Positions 1 to 7,566 of a stretch of DNA of 64,000 nucleotides are shown one piece after another. Location of the stretch: contig NZ_ABTR02000001.1 of the NCBI RefSeq assembly GCF_000172975.1, forward strand, positions 968,501 through 1,032,500, read 5' to 3'. The notes under the pieces are model-generated. The model did not search any database and was not told the DNA's origin. It saw nothing but the letters and a program-made list of their open reading frames with translations. Source of the DNA: Dethiosulfovibrio peptidovorans DSM 11002 (GTDB taxonomy: Bacteria > Synergistota > Synergistia > Synergistales > Dethiosulfovibrionaceae). A program made the position numbers and the translations under genes. Positions within the stretch are counted from its first letter, which is position 1, and the number at the start of each line of letters is the position of its first letter.

Positions 1-2
1 CA

Positions 3-722
3 TGGTCCGCCGATCCGTGGGGCCGAAGCCTCTACGGCACCCCGCCCCAGGGCCGCGCCGACTATGCCTTCTGGCAACACATCATCAAAAGCATGAAGGC
101 CAAGAGCGGCCGCTGCGCCATCCTGTTTCCGCATGGTGTCCTCTTCCGCAATGAAGAACTGGCCATGCGCGAGAAGTTGGTCGCCCACGACGTGGTGGAG
201 TGTGTGCTGGGCCTCGGCCCCAACCTCTTTTACAACTCACCCATGGAAGCCTGCGTCGTTATCTGTCGGATGAACAAGCCTAAAGAGCGCAGGAACAAGG
301 TGCTCTTCATCAACGCGGTGAACGAGGTGACACGCGAGCGGGCGCAGAGCTTCCTCACTAACGACCACATCCAGCGCATTGTCGCCGCCTACAAGGCTTT
401 CGGTGACGAGGACGGCTTTGCCCGGGTGGTCTGCAATGACGAGGTGCGGGAGAAAGGCAGCAACCTAAGCATCCCACTCTACGTTCGATCGGATAACGGA
501 AACGGCAATAGCAACGGAGCAGCCGAAACGGTCAGCCTCAAGCAGGCCATTTCGAACTGGCAGCAAAGCTCGATGGAATTGCGGGAGTCGATGGACGACC
601 TTTTTGAGGTTCTTGAGCAACGGACAGACCATTCTCGTGGCGGCACGAGAATGGTTCAGGATCAATTCCCTGACGCCTGGAATTTGATTGGGGCCTCCGG
701 TGGAAAAGAGCCACGATCATGA
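3..722 (+). CDS. hsdM: Type I restriction-modification DNA methyltransferase subunit M, C-terminal part (5' end outside window)
   Basis: The frame is open from base 3, so the gene enters from outside the window and only about 239 C-terminal codons are seen. The first residues (WSADPWGRSLYGTPPQGRAD, then YAFWQHI) match the region following the NPP(F/Y) catalytic motif of HsdM N6-adenine methylases; GRCAILFPHGVLFRNEE and GLGPNLFYNSPMEACVV are typical of the rest of the methylase fold. HsdM with HsdS methylates adenine in the host recognition site and with HsdR forms the restriction complex. The stop overlaps the next start in an ATGA. Codon use favours ATC and CGC, unlike the ATA/AGG-rich genes from 3.4 kb onward, which suggests horizontal transfer. 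hsdS and hsdR are not visible, so it is unknown whether the system is complete. Confidence 0.9.
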   Translation, partial: WSADPWGRSLYGTPPQGRADYAFWQHIIKSMKAKSGRCAILFPHGVLFRNEELAMREKLVAHDVVECVLGLGPNLFYNSPMEACVVICRMNKPKERRNKVLFINAVNEVTRERAQSFLTNDHIQRIVAAYKAFGDEDGFARVVCNDEVREKGSNLSIPLYVRSDNGNGNSNGAAETVSLKQAISNWQQSSMELRESMDDLFEVLEQRTDHSRGGTRMVQDQFPDAWNLIGASGGKEPRS

Positions 723-1765
723 AAGCGGAGAAAGGAATGAGCGAACTGAACAATCCAGGTCCGGACTATGCGCACCTCCTTGCCGAGGTGAAAGAGCGCA
801 TCCGCTCCGCCCAATACGAAGCCTTAAAGGCGGTCAACAAGGAGCTGGTCGGCCTGTACTGGGATATCGGGCGGATGATCGTGGAACGGCAGGATGTTGA
901 AGGCTGGGGCAAGGCGGTGGTGGAACGCCTGTCCGCCGACTTGCGGCAAGAATTTCCCGGCGTGGGTGGCTTTTCGGTTCAGAATCTCTGGTATATGCGC
1001 CAGTTCTATTTGGAGTATCACGAGAGTGAAAGACTCCAACCACTGGTTGGAGAAATTGCCTGGACGCATAACCTTGCTATTATGAGCAAATGCAAAGACC
1101 CGCTGGAGCGGGAATTCTATCTGCGCATGACCCGTAAATTCGGTTGGTCTAAAAACGTACTCATTCATCAGATCGCCAACCAGAGCTATGAAAAATCCCT
1201 GCTCGGCCAAGCCAATTTCGATCAGACGCTTACACCGAAACTTCGCGCCCAGGCCAAGTTGGCGGTAAAAGACGAATACACCTTCGATTTTCTGGAGCTG
1301 GGTGAGGAATACAGCGAGCGGGAGCTGGAACGGGCGCTCATCACCCGGATCGAGGATTTTCTGCGGGCCATGGGCGGCATGTTCGCCTTCATGGGTAGTC
1401 AGTACCGGTTGGAGATTGACGGTGAAGAGTTCTTTATCGACCTGCTGCTGTTTCATCGGCGGTTGCGCTGCATGGTGGCCGTTGAGCTGAAGATCGGCAA
1501 ATTCAGGCCGGAGTTCGTCGGCAAGATGCAGTTTTACCTGACAGCGCTGGACCGACAGGTCCGCCAAGAGGATGAGAACTCCTCCATCGGCATCATCCTG
1601 TGCAAGGAGAAGAGTCGCACCATTGTCGAGTACGCCCTGCACGACGCCCGCAAGCCCATCGGCGTGGCAACCTACGAAATCACCAAGACTCTGCCCAGGG
1701 AACTGAGAGGGCAATTGCCCCAGCCGGAAGAGATCGCAGCCTTGCTTGAGAGGATTGACGAATGA
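719..1765 (+). CDS. DUF1016/YhcG-family PDDEXK nuclease domain protein
   Basis: A 348-residue protein. The N-terminal half (about residues 10-160) is the DUF1016 N-terminal domain, with VNKELVGLYWDIGRMI and the QNLWYMRQFY segment; the C-terminal half holds a PD-(D/E)XK nuclease core with FFIDLLLFHRRLRCMVAVELKIG (acidic residue in FIDLLLFH, then E-x-K). YhcG-type proteins are often encoded inside type I restriction loci, as here directly after hsdM (4-base ATGA overlap). Their role is not settled; a nuclease or restriction-accessory function is inferred. ATG 737 has a better ribosome binding site (GGAG, 6 bases upstream) than ATG 719, so the protein may be six residues shorter. Codon use matches hsdM, not the core genes. 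Confidence 0.88.
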   Translation: MKAEKGMSELNNPGPDYAHLLAEVKERIRSAQYEALKAVNKELVGLYWDIGRMIVERQDVEGWGKAVVERLSADLRQEFPGVGGFSVQNLWYMRQFYLEYHESERLQPLVGEIAWTHNLAIMSKCKDPLEREFYLRMTRKFGWSKNVLIHQIANQSYEKSLLGQANFDQTLTPKLRAQAKLAVKDEYTFDFLELGEEYSERELERALITRIEDFLRAMGGMFAFMGSQYRLEIDGEEFFIDLLLFHRRLRCMVAVELKIGKFRPEFVGKMQFYLTALDRQVRQEDENSSIGIILCKEKSRTIVEYALHDARKPIGVATYEITKTLPRELRGQLPQPEEIAALLERIDE

Positions 1766-2193
1766 GTGCACACCCTCCTTTTGATCCGGGTACAGTCGAG
1801 GCCATTTCCAAAGTGCTTGGAGAGGCCGGATCAGGGACAGACATCAGTCGATATTTCCAGACGAACTGTCTGCTTGATGAGTCTGGGGAATCCACCAAGT
1901 GGCGGCGGATTAATGCGGTATTTCTGGAAAGCCAGGCCACGACAAAAAGCGCCAACCAGATTCTTGCTTTTATCAGATCCTACCTTGTCCCAACGCGCTT
2001 CGTCGGAAAACGAGATGAGTTCGAACACCATCGTAGCGAACTGAACGCCGTGTTAATTCTGCATGGCCTCGAATACGGAAAGGACGGCCAATTCAGATAC
2101 ACAACTCAAGCCAGAACCCTTGATGAAGCAGAGGCACGAGCTCAGGGTGTTCGCAATAAGTTGGCACCCCGCAATACTCATCCTGAAGTGTAA
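1762..2193 (+). pseudogene. TIGR02391-like (Ymh) protein, N-terminal part, truncated by IS66 remnant
   Basis: An open frame of 143 residues that overlaps the preceding stop by ATGA, so it belongs to the same operon. Features such as DISRYFQTNCLLD, FVGKRDEFEHHRSELN and the closing RTLDEAEARAQGVRNKL...HPEV resemble the N-terminal half of TIGR02391 (hypothetical Ymh/abortive-infection-associated) proteins, which normally continue for another 100 or more residues after the H-P-D-V motif. Here the frame stops at a TAA formed by the first bases (GTAAC) of the IS66-type remnant, so the C-terminal domain has been cut off. The family match is from memory of motifs and is moderately sure; the coincidence of truncation with the insertion boundary is seen directly. 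Confidence 0.65.
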
Positions 2194-3013
2194 CTATTCA
2201 GTCGCTCCAGCCAGGAAGAGAACCTGACCATCGAGAGCCATAGACATGGCCTCGAATATATTGATCGAGTGCTTCTTCGCCGTAATGAGGAACGACATTA
2301 TTTTGGCATAGTCACTAGCCCCTTCCGAGGTTCGGAAGCAGCCCGATATTTTAAGCTTCGCTTTGAAGTTGCGAATGTTTCGCTCAGCCTCGTTATTGTC
2401 GAAGGGGATCGCAAAGTCCCTGGCATAGAGCAGGATCTCCTCCTTATGGTCCCTAAATCTCTCCAGGAGGTTCCTGGCCTTGCCTTTTTTGGGCCTGCCT
2501 CTTGTCCCCTTTCCAGTAGGTAGAGGGTTTTGAGCCAGACCGGAGGCAAGTAAGTCATCGAAGGGCTTGTCGATCCTGTAGCGACAGCAATAAGGTGAAA
2601 AACGGTCCTTACCGGCCGCGATAAACTCCTTCTTTTTGTGCTGGGCCCATACCAGGAGCTTTTTTAGGTCTGAGGCCCATTCCTGTCCGGTGTTTTCGTG
2701 GATGGCCCTTAGCTCCCGAATGAGGTGAGCGTTGCAATAGACGTGGTTCACGTCAAATCTCTCGTAGGGACGCCAGAAATCATGGACAGCTATCCCCCTG
2801 AAACAGGGAAGTATCCCGGAGGCGACCATTCCATCGTAGCCTCGTTTCTTCTCGACGGAGATATAGGCGTAGTTGCGGTTACAGGCCACATGAGCCCAGC
2901 GGAGTCCTTTATCTACATTACGGCGAAGAAGAACTCGATCAATATATTCGAGGCTATGTCTATGGCTCTCGATGGTCAGATTCTCTTCCTGGCTGGGGCG
3001 ACTGAATAGTTAC
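2190..3013 (-). mobile_element. IS66-type remnant with inverted copy of its own 3' end
   Basis: An insertion-sequence scar. The left end (GTAAC, base 2190) and the right end (GTTAC, ending at base 3013) are inverted copies of each other, and the inverted similarity runs inward for about 95 bases on each side. The left arm is the 3' end of the minus-strand transposase fragment; the right arm, from about 2917, encodes on the plus strand the same C-terminal peptide (ITAKKNSINIFEAMSMALDG, then FLAGATE). Homology to the middle of the transposase stops abruptly at about 2911. The 5' two thirds of a normal IS66 element, including tnpA and tnpB, are missing. GTAA termini fit the IS66 family. Confidence 0.8.
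2194..2910 (-). pseudogene. IS66-family transposase (TnpC), C-terminal fragment
   Basis: About 239 codons of an IS66 DDE transposase reading on the minus strand. Recognisable parts are LRWAHVACNRNYAYI (IS66 proteins have a similar LRWLHVAS), HVYCNAHLIRELR (the CNAH(L)xREL motif), and IPFDNNEAERNIR with the catalytic Glu of the DDE triad, followed by a C-terminal helix region. The frame could start at GTG 2889 but family homology continues upstream of it to about 2910 and then breaks at the junction with the inverted duplicate. The N-terminal half of the enzyme is absent, so it cannot be functional. It lies between the disrupted TIGR02391-like gene and a second broken gene tail. Confidence 0.85.
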
Positions 3014-3014
3014 G

Positions 3015-3116
3015 ATATTTGCTTGGCAAATACAGAATGACGAAACAGAAAAACTTCCTGGGTATCTTCGAGTAATCGGGGTCAAGGATGTCGCTCAGGC
3101 GGCGGGGATCTTGTAA
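3015..3116 (+). pseudogene. 3' tail of an unidentified gene broken by the IS66 remnant
   Basis: Directly after the right IS66 boundary a frame of 33 codons is open and ends in TAA at 3114-3116. It reads with protein-like composition (QNDETEKLPGYLRVIGVKDV then AQAAGIL) and is followed 20 bases later by a good intrinsic terminator, which is what the end of a real gene would look like. I do not recognise the family. It does not look like the missing C-terminus of the TIGR02391-like gene on the left, so the element probably sits at the joint of a deletion. Confidence 0.4.
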
Positions 3117-3135
3117 AAGGGGAATAAACACGCAA

Positions 3136-3170
3136 AAAGGACCAGAGCGCCCGGCTCCGGTCCTTTGTTT
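3136..3170 (+). terminator. Intrinsic terminator after the broken gene tail
   Basis: Stem AAAGGACC (3136-3143) pairs with GGTCCTTT (3159-3166), extended inward by GAGC/GCTC, and is followed by TTGTTT. It belongs to the plus-strand gene tail ending at 3116. Confidence 0.6.
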
Positions 3171-3248
3171 GGATAACGCACAATATCTTTCGCACATTTA
3201 CTTGAGGTAAAACTTGGCAGTAGCCCCCCACAAGGGTTACGTTTTAGG
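3170..3248. repeat. Dispersed repeat, copy 1 (IS256-relic leader)
   Basis: About 79 bases that match 61513-61594 at most positions: both contain GGATAACG, ACAATATCTTTCG, CTTGAGGT, AAACTTGGC and end near a CGTTTT(T)AG block. In this copy it sits just upstream of a Mutator-type transposase relic, so it is probably the leader or end of that insertion sequence. Each copy follows an intrinsic terminator. Confidence 0.6.
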
Positions 3249-3293
3249 TGACAAAGCCAAAAACATATCGTCCCGAGGGAGGGCTACCGCAAA

Positions 3294-3413
3294 TGTACGA
3301 TACCACAGATAACACCGGGCGATCATCGAACGTTACCGTCGCCGTGAGAGCTCGGTGGAAGAGGCCCTGATGGAGATTTCTCTGGCCGGAGTCTCGGCCC
3401 GCAGGGTCGAGGA
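3294..3413 (+). pseudogene. IS256/Mutator-family transposase relic
   Basis: A possible start (ATG 3294, with GGGAGGG upstream) is followed by a few codons and then, in a shifted frame from 3322, by about 31 codons reading RYRRRESSVEEALMEISLAG and VSARRVED. This matches the conserved RYQRRESSVEEALMEMYLAGVS... segment of IS256-type transposases. The sequence diverges after 3413, shortly before the fumC stop, so nearly all of the enzyme has been deleted. It is a dead fragment, and marks an old insertion-sequence site at the edge of the core genome. Confidence 0.75.
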
Positions 3414-3433
3414 CAGTACCCCCCTACTTCCTT

Positions 3434-4795
3434 TTAGACCATCTTCTCCGGACGTACCAGCTTGTCGAACTCCTCACCGGACAGGCTACCCATGGCTACC
3501 GCCGCCTCTTTCAGTGTAATTCCCTCGGAGTGGGCCTTCTTGGCTATGGACGCCGCCCCGTCGTAGCCCAGCACCGGTGCCAGAGCTGTGACCAGCATCA
3601 GAGACCTGTCCCTTACCTGGGATATCCGCTCCTCGTCGGCCTCCAGACCTGCCAGACAACGGTCCGTGAAGGATTCCATGACGTCGCTCAAAAGGCCTAT
3701 TGAGTTGAGCACCGCCTCGATGGTCACGGGCATGAAGACGTTCAGCTGGAAGTTGCCCTGGCTGGCGGCCACTCCGACGGTGGTGTCGTTTCCCATGACC
3801 CTCACCGCCACCATGGTGACAGCCTCCGCCTGGGTGGGGTTGACCTTGCCTGGCATGATGGAGCTTCCTGGTTCGTTCGCCGGTATGATAAGCTCTCCCA
3901 GCCCGCACCGGGGCCCGGACGCTAGCCACCTGACGTCGTTGGCTATCTTCATGAGGTCCGCCGCCAGGGCCTTGAGGACGCCGTGGAAGGCCACCAGTTC
4001 GTCCTTGCTGGTCAGGGAGTGGAACTTGTCCGGAGCGGTGCTGAAATCGACTCCCGTGAGCTCCCCTATCTCCTGGGCGACCTTTCTTCCGAAGTCCTCC
4101 GGGGCGTTCAGGCCCGTGCCGACCGCCGTACCTCCCAGGGCCAGATCCTTGAGATATTCCACCGAGGTGATCACCATGGACTGACACCTCTCCATCATGC
4201 GGACCCAGCCGCCTATCTCCTGTCCCAAGGTCAGAGGGGTGGCGTCCTGGAGGTGGGTTCTGCCTATCTTGACCAGGTCTCTGTAACGGTCGCTCTTCTC
4301 CCTCAGGACCTTCGTGATCCTATCCAGTGCGGGAAGGAGTCTTCTTTCCACAGCCAGTACCGTCGCCACGTGCATGGCGGTGGGAAAGACGTCGTTGCTG
4401 CTCTGGCTTCGGTTCACGTGGTCGTTCGGGTGGATCGAAAGCCTGGAATCGTCGGACGCTATTCTGGCTATCACCTCGTTGACGTTCATGTTCGTCTGGG
4501 TGCCGCTCCCGGTCTGCCAGAGAGACAGGGGGAACTGATCGGAAAAGTCCTCCGACAGTATCCTATCGGCCGCCTTGGCTATGGCTCGTCCTCTGTCCTC
4601 GTCCAAAACCTCAAGCTCCACGTTGACCACTGCTGCGGCCCTCTTTACTAGGACCAAAGCCTCTATTACCTCCTGAGGCATCTTCTCTCTGCCTATGGGA
4701 AAGTTGTTCAGGCTCCTCTGGGTCTGAGCCCCCCACAGGGCCTCCTCGGGAACCTGGACCTCCCCTAGGGAGTCTCTCTCTGTTCTGGTCTTCAT
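3434..4795 (-). CDS. fumC: Class II fumarate hydratase
   Basis: A 453-residue enzyme, the usual length for class II fumarases, which interconvert fumarate and (S)-malate in the cytoplasm without an iron-sulfur cluster. The family signature GSSIMPGKVNP lies at residues 310-320 and contains the catalytic serine of the mobile loop; the catalytic His is in GRTHLQDA (about residue 181), and GSGTQTNMNVNEV and NDHVNRSQSSND line the active site. Aspartase is a close relative, but the fumarase-type sequence throughout favours FumC. The gene stands alone, divergent from nikR. Its 3' end abuts an IS256 relic and I see no terminator there. Confidence 0.95.
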   Translation of the reverse strand: MKTRTERDSLGEVQVPEEALWGAQTQRSLNNFPIGREKMPQEVIEALVLVKRAAAVVNVELEVLDEDRGRAIAKAADRILSEDFSDQFPLSLWQTGSGTQTNMNVNEVIARIASDDSRLSIHPNDHVNRSQSSNDVFPTAMHVATVLAVERRLLPALDRITKVLREKSDRYRDLVKIGRTHLQDATPLTLGQEIGGWVRMMERCQSMVITSVEYLKDLALGGTAVGTGLNAPEDFGRKVAQEIGELTGVDFSTAPDKFHSLTSKDELVAFHGVLKALAADLMKIANDVRWLASGPRCGLGELIIPANEPGSSIMPGKVNPTQAEAVTMVAVRVMGNDTTVGVAASQGNFQLNVFMPVTIEAVLNSIGLLSDVMESFTDRCLAGLEADEERISQVRDRSLMLVTALAPVLGYDGAASIAKKAHSEGITLKEAAVAMGSLSGEEFDKLVRPEKMV

Positions 4796-4875
4796 TCTCC
4801 ATCACTTCCTAATATTTATTTTTACCGTTTTGAACCTTCAATTTTTCCCTGAAAAAACTAAGTCGATACGTAAGT

Positions 4876-4884
4876 TGATATAAT
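4876..4884 (+). promoter_or_regulatory. Extended -10 promoter element of nikR
   Basis: TGATATAAT: a perfect TATAAT (4879-4884) preceded by TG with one spacer base, placed 27 bases upstream of the nikR start. No convincing -35 hexamer lies at 16-18 bases, which fits an extended -10 promoter. Confidence 0.55.
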
Positions 4885-4911
4885 GGGGGAAAGGGGAAAG
4901 GGGTTAGTAGA

Positions 4912-5325
4912 ATGGCAGGAGACGTTTTGGTCCGTTTCGGGGTGGCGGTTCCGGAAGGACTACTGAGGGATTTCGACCGCCAGATAGAGCGAAAGGGAGT
5001 TCCCAACCGCTCGGAGGCCATAAGACAGCTGATCCGGGACTCCATCTCGGACACCCGCTGGACCGAGGGGAAGGGCACCGTCTACGGATCTGTGACCATC
5101 TCCTACAACCACCATACCAGGGAGGCCTGTTCGACCCTGACCGACATACAGCACGATTTCGGCGACGTCATAATATGCACCAGCCACGTCCACGCCGATC
5201 ACGACCACTGCGTGGAGGTCATAATGGTCAAGGGACAGGCGTCCAGGGTGAAGGCCCTCATAGAGGAGCTGTCGGGGGTAAGGGCGATAAACAACCTGTC
5301 GCCGGTCATAGCCTCCATACTTTAA
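4912..5325 (+). CDS. nikR: Nickel-responsive transcriptional regulator NikR
   Basis: A 137-residue ribbon-helix-helix repressor with a C-terminal ACT-like metal-sensing domain. Residues 5-45 form the RHH domain (VRFGVAVPEGLLRDFDR, then PNRSEAIRQLIRD). The four high-affinity nickel ligands are all present with the spacing known for E. coli NikR (H76, H87, H89, C95): here H81, H92, H94 and C100 in HDFGD...SHVHADHDHC. NikR tetramers bind nickel and repress nickel uptake genes. No nickel transporter or hydrogenase lies next to it, so its targets are elsewhere. It is transcribed alone between an extended -10 promoter and a strong terminator. Confidence 0.95.
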   Translation: MAGDVLVRFGVAVPEGLLRDFDRQIERKGVPNRSEAIRQLIRDSISDTRWTEGKGTVYGSVTISYNHHTREACSTLTDIQHDFGDVIICTSHVHADHDHCVEVIMVKGQASRVKALIEELSGVRAINNLSPVIASIL

Positions 5326-5326
5326 A

Positions 5327-5362
5327 GAGGTCGTCGGGAGTTCCCGACGACCTCCGACTTTA
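5327..5362. terminator. Bidirectional intrinsic terminator between nikR and ridA
   Basis: A perfect 13-bp stem (5327-5339 with 5342-5354) and 2-base loop starting two bases after the nikR stop. It is followed by a T-rich stretch on the plus strand and sits directly beyond the convergent ridA stop. Confidence 0.8.
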
Positions 5363-5737
5363 ACCTTTTAGGGCCACTACCTCTATCTCGACCATTCCGT
5401 CCAGAGGAAGTTTGGCTACCTGGAAGGCGCTCCTGGCGGGACACTCTCCCACGAAGAAGGACTTGTACACCTCGTTCATGGCGGCGAAGTTCTTCATGTC
5501 GCTGAGGAACACCGTGGTCTTAACGACCTTGTCCATGGAGCTTCCGGCCTTCTCGAGGATGGCCTTGACGTTCTCCAGGGCCTGTTTGGTCTGCTCCTCG
5601 ATCGTATCGGGAAATGCCTTGGTTGCAGGATCCATCCCGAGCTGCCCGGAGGTGTAGACGAACTGCTCCGTCTCTATTCCCTGGCTGTAGGGACCTATGG
5701 CCGCAGGGGCCTTATCGGTGGCTATCGCTTTTCTCAA
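5360..5737 (-). CDS. ridA: RidA/YjgF/TdcF family enamine/imine deaminase
   Basis: A 125-residue RidA protein. RidA hydrolyses reactive enamine/imine intermediates released by PLP-dependent dehydratases. The family pattern is complete: KAPAAIGPYSQG near the N-terminus, TSGQLGMDP, and the CPARSAFQVAKLP segment with the substrate-binding Arg. The start is TTG at 5737, with an AGGAGGG site 7 bases upstream; a longer reading to 5866 would run into the preceding gene and has no family homology. It follows the diguanylate cyclase gene on the same strand by 31 bases. An iron-sulfur-type serine dehydratase is encoded about 4 kb away, but that type does not need RidA, so a link is only contextual. Confidence 0.93.
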   Translation of the reverse strand: MRKAIATDKAPAAIGPYSQGIETEQFVYTSGQLGMDPATKAFPDTIEEQTKQALENVKAILEKAGSSMDKVVKTTVFLSDMKNFAAMNEVYKSFFVGECPARSAFQVAKLPLDGMVEIEVVALKG

Positions 5738-5768
5738 CTTACATCCCTCCTGTTTTTTATGGTTCCCT

Positions 5769-7466
5769 TCAATTATAACCAGCATCGTCGAAGACAACCA
5801 CCCGGTTTCGCCCGTCTTTTTTGGCCCTGTAGAGGGCCTCGTCGGCCATGTTGGAGAGGTTTTCAAGGGACGCCCTTCCGTTCCACAGGGCCAGTCCGAA
5901 GCTGGCCGTCACTCCCTGAAAGCCGTCTCCCAGTGCATCGCATATCCTCTTTCTCAGGTCCTCGGCCACTATCAGGGATTTATCCAGGTCCTGCTCCAGG
6001 GCCACCATGAACTCGTCGCCGCCCCAGCGCCCGAACAGATCTCCCATCCTCAGACGGCCCGACACCGCCTCGCTGGCCAGCACCAGGGCCCGATCTCCCT
6101 CCAGGTGACCTCTGGCGTCGTTCAAATCTTTAAATCGATCGAGATCGAACATTATGAGGCAGAGGGGAAGCCTTTTCCGGTCCATCTTCTCCTGAAGGAG
6201 AAACTCGAACCTCTGGCGGTTCAGTATACCGGTGAGTTTGTCTATGGAGGCCATCTTCTCCAGTTTTTTGGTGAGCTCCAACCTCTCCTCCTCTATCCTC
6301 TTCCGTCTGTCCACGTCCATGATCGTGCCTATCATCCTTAGAGGGGATCCGTCGGACCTTCGATCCACCACCCGGCCTCTCTCCAAAACCCATCGCCATC
6401 TTCCGTCGCCTCGGTCCATCCTGTACTCGACACGGTACTCGTCGCCTCTATCCAGGTGTCCCGTAAGGGCCTTATTTATGTCGTCCCGATCGTCCCCATG
6501 GGCCATCTCTCTCCAGGCCCGATAGGGGAATCGTTCCTCGACGTCGCCGCTTCCGCCCCATGAACTGCCGCTGACGTACATGGTCATGGTGGGTACGTCG
6601 AGCTCCCACAGACCGTCTTCGTTGGCCTCCATGGCGAGACGCAGCCTCTCCTCGCTGCGTCTGAGAGCCCTCTCCGTCTCGACTCTGGAGGTCGTGTCCC
6701 TGACGACCATAACGACGATGGACCGTCCTTCCAGCTCAGTTATCCTGACGCTTATCTCCACCGGAAAGGGACCGGAGGGACCTTTGTGGACGGCCTGGAA
6801 CAGCCCGCCCTCCTTGGGGCTGGAGTTTATCCTTCGGAGGAAGGCGGTGAGCTCTTCGTCGTCCATGAGGTCGTCCATACGGGAGTTGAGCATCCTCTCC
6901 TCCGACAGGCCGTACATGCCAAGAGCCGCCATGTTGGCCTCCAGTATGGATCTGTCCCATCGGGATGCCATTATTATGGCGTCTCGGGAGGATGTAAAGA
7001 GTATAGAGTACCTTCCGGCGGTTATGGGCCCCACGGGAAAGGAGCGGTGGTCCGACTGGGTCCTGTCCGGTATGGAGTGGTGCAGATGCTCCTGGATCCA
7101 TCGGCCCTCGATCTTCCGGAAGACAACGGTCCTCCTGGTCTCGTATCTTATGGGCTCCCCCTTGACGTTGACACCGTAGACGGCCTGAAAGAAGAGCCAG
7201 CCGGCGTCCCCTCTGGCCTTGACGGTGACGAAACCGTCTATCAGCCTGAGTTCGTCCAGCTCGCCGAAATCACGGGAGAAGCCCTCCCTTATGGCTTCGG
7301 AACTTCGGCTGATCTCGTCCCTGCCCGTGCCTACGGATAAAACGTCCGGGGCCATCCACTTCATTATTCCCTCTATGTCGCCTCCGTCGTAGGATGCCAT
7401 CCACTCCTGGAAGGCCTCGTATATCTCCAGCTCCTCCGGAGTGGGGGTTTCGTTGAGCAGTTTCAA
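5769..7466 (-). CDS. Diguanylate cyclase with SnoaL/NTF2-like N-terminal domain and PAS domains
   Basis: A 565-residue signalling protein without evident membrane segments. About residues 12-135 look like a SnoaL/NTF2-like small-ligand domain (EWMASYDGGDIEGIMKWMAP; HHSIPD at its end). Then come two PAS/PAC units: about 150-270 (AGRYSILFTSSRDAIIMA ... VVMVVRDTTSR) and about 275-395 (EERLRLAMEANEDGLWELDV ... GTIMDVDRRKR). A GGDEF domain fills the rest: FDLDRFKDLND and the active-site loop GRWGGDEF, which makes c-di-GMP from two GTP. An inhibitory RxxD motif (RMGD) lies five residues before GGDEF, so product feedback is likely. The combination of an NTF2-like pocket with a cyclase is unusual and suggests small-molecule control. 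Confidence 0.9.
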   Translation of the reverse strand: MKLLNETPTPEELEIYEAFQEWMASYDGGDIEGIMKWMAPDVLSVGTGRDEISRSSEAIREGFSRDFGELDELRLIDGFVTVKARGDAGWLFFQAVYGVNVKGEPIRYETRRTVVFRKIEGRWIQEHLHHSIPDRTQSDHRSFPVGPITAGRYSILFTSSRDAIIMASRWDRSILEANMAALGMYGLSEERMLNSRMDDLMDDEELTAFLRRINSSPKEGGLFQAVHKGPSGPFPVEISVRITELEGRSIVVMVVRDTTSRVETERALRRSEERLRLAMEANEDGLWELDVPTMTMYVSGSSWGGSGDVEERFPYRAWREMAHGDDRDDINKALTGHLDRGDEYRVEYRMDRGDGRWRWVLERGRVVDRRSDGSPLRMIGTIMDVDRRKRIEEERLELTKKLEKMASIDKLTGILNRQRFEFLLQEKMDRKRLPLCLIMFDLDRFKDLNDARGHLEGDRALVLASEAVSGRLRMGDLFGRWGGDEFMVALEQDLDKSLIVAEDLRKRICDALGDGFQGVTASFGLALWNGRASLENLSNMADEALYRAKKDGRNRVVVFDDAGYN

Positions 7467-7566
7467 CGCGGAATGCCCCCTCCCGTCTTTTTCTTTCTAT
7501 TTATTGTCCTCTGCCTACTATGATAAGATACGGAAGACATTACAACAACTAGGAGGGGCGATCAAC

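Noticed and set aside
824..1771. Long minus-strand reading frame (315 codons) opposite the YhcG-type gene
   Set aside because: It mirrors the codon pattern of a well-supported gene, has no ribosome site or family motif.
2725..3009. Plus-strand frame of 94 codons across the IS66 remnant
   Set aside because: Its first two thirds are antisense to the transposase; only the last about 30 codons are real transposase sequence, from the inverted end copy.
4813..4841. Minus-strand promoter TTGAAG-17-TAAATA for fumC
   Set aside because: Its transcript would begin about 10 bases before the start codon and exclude the ribosome site.
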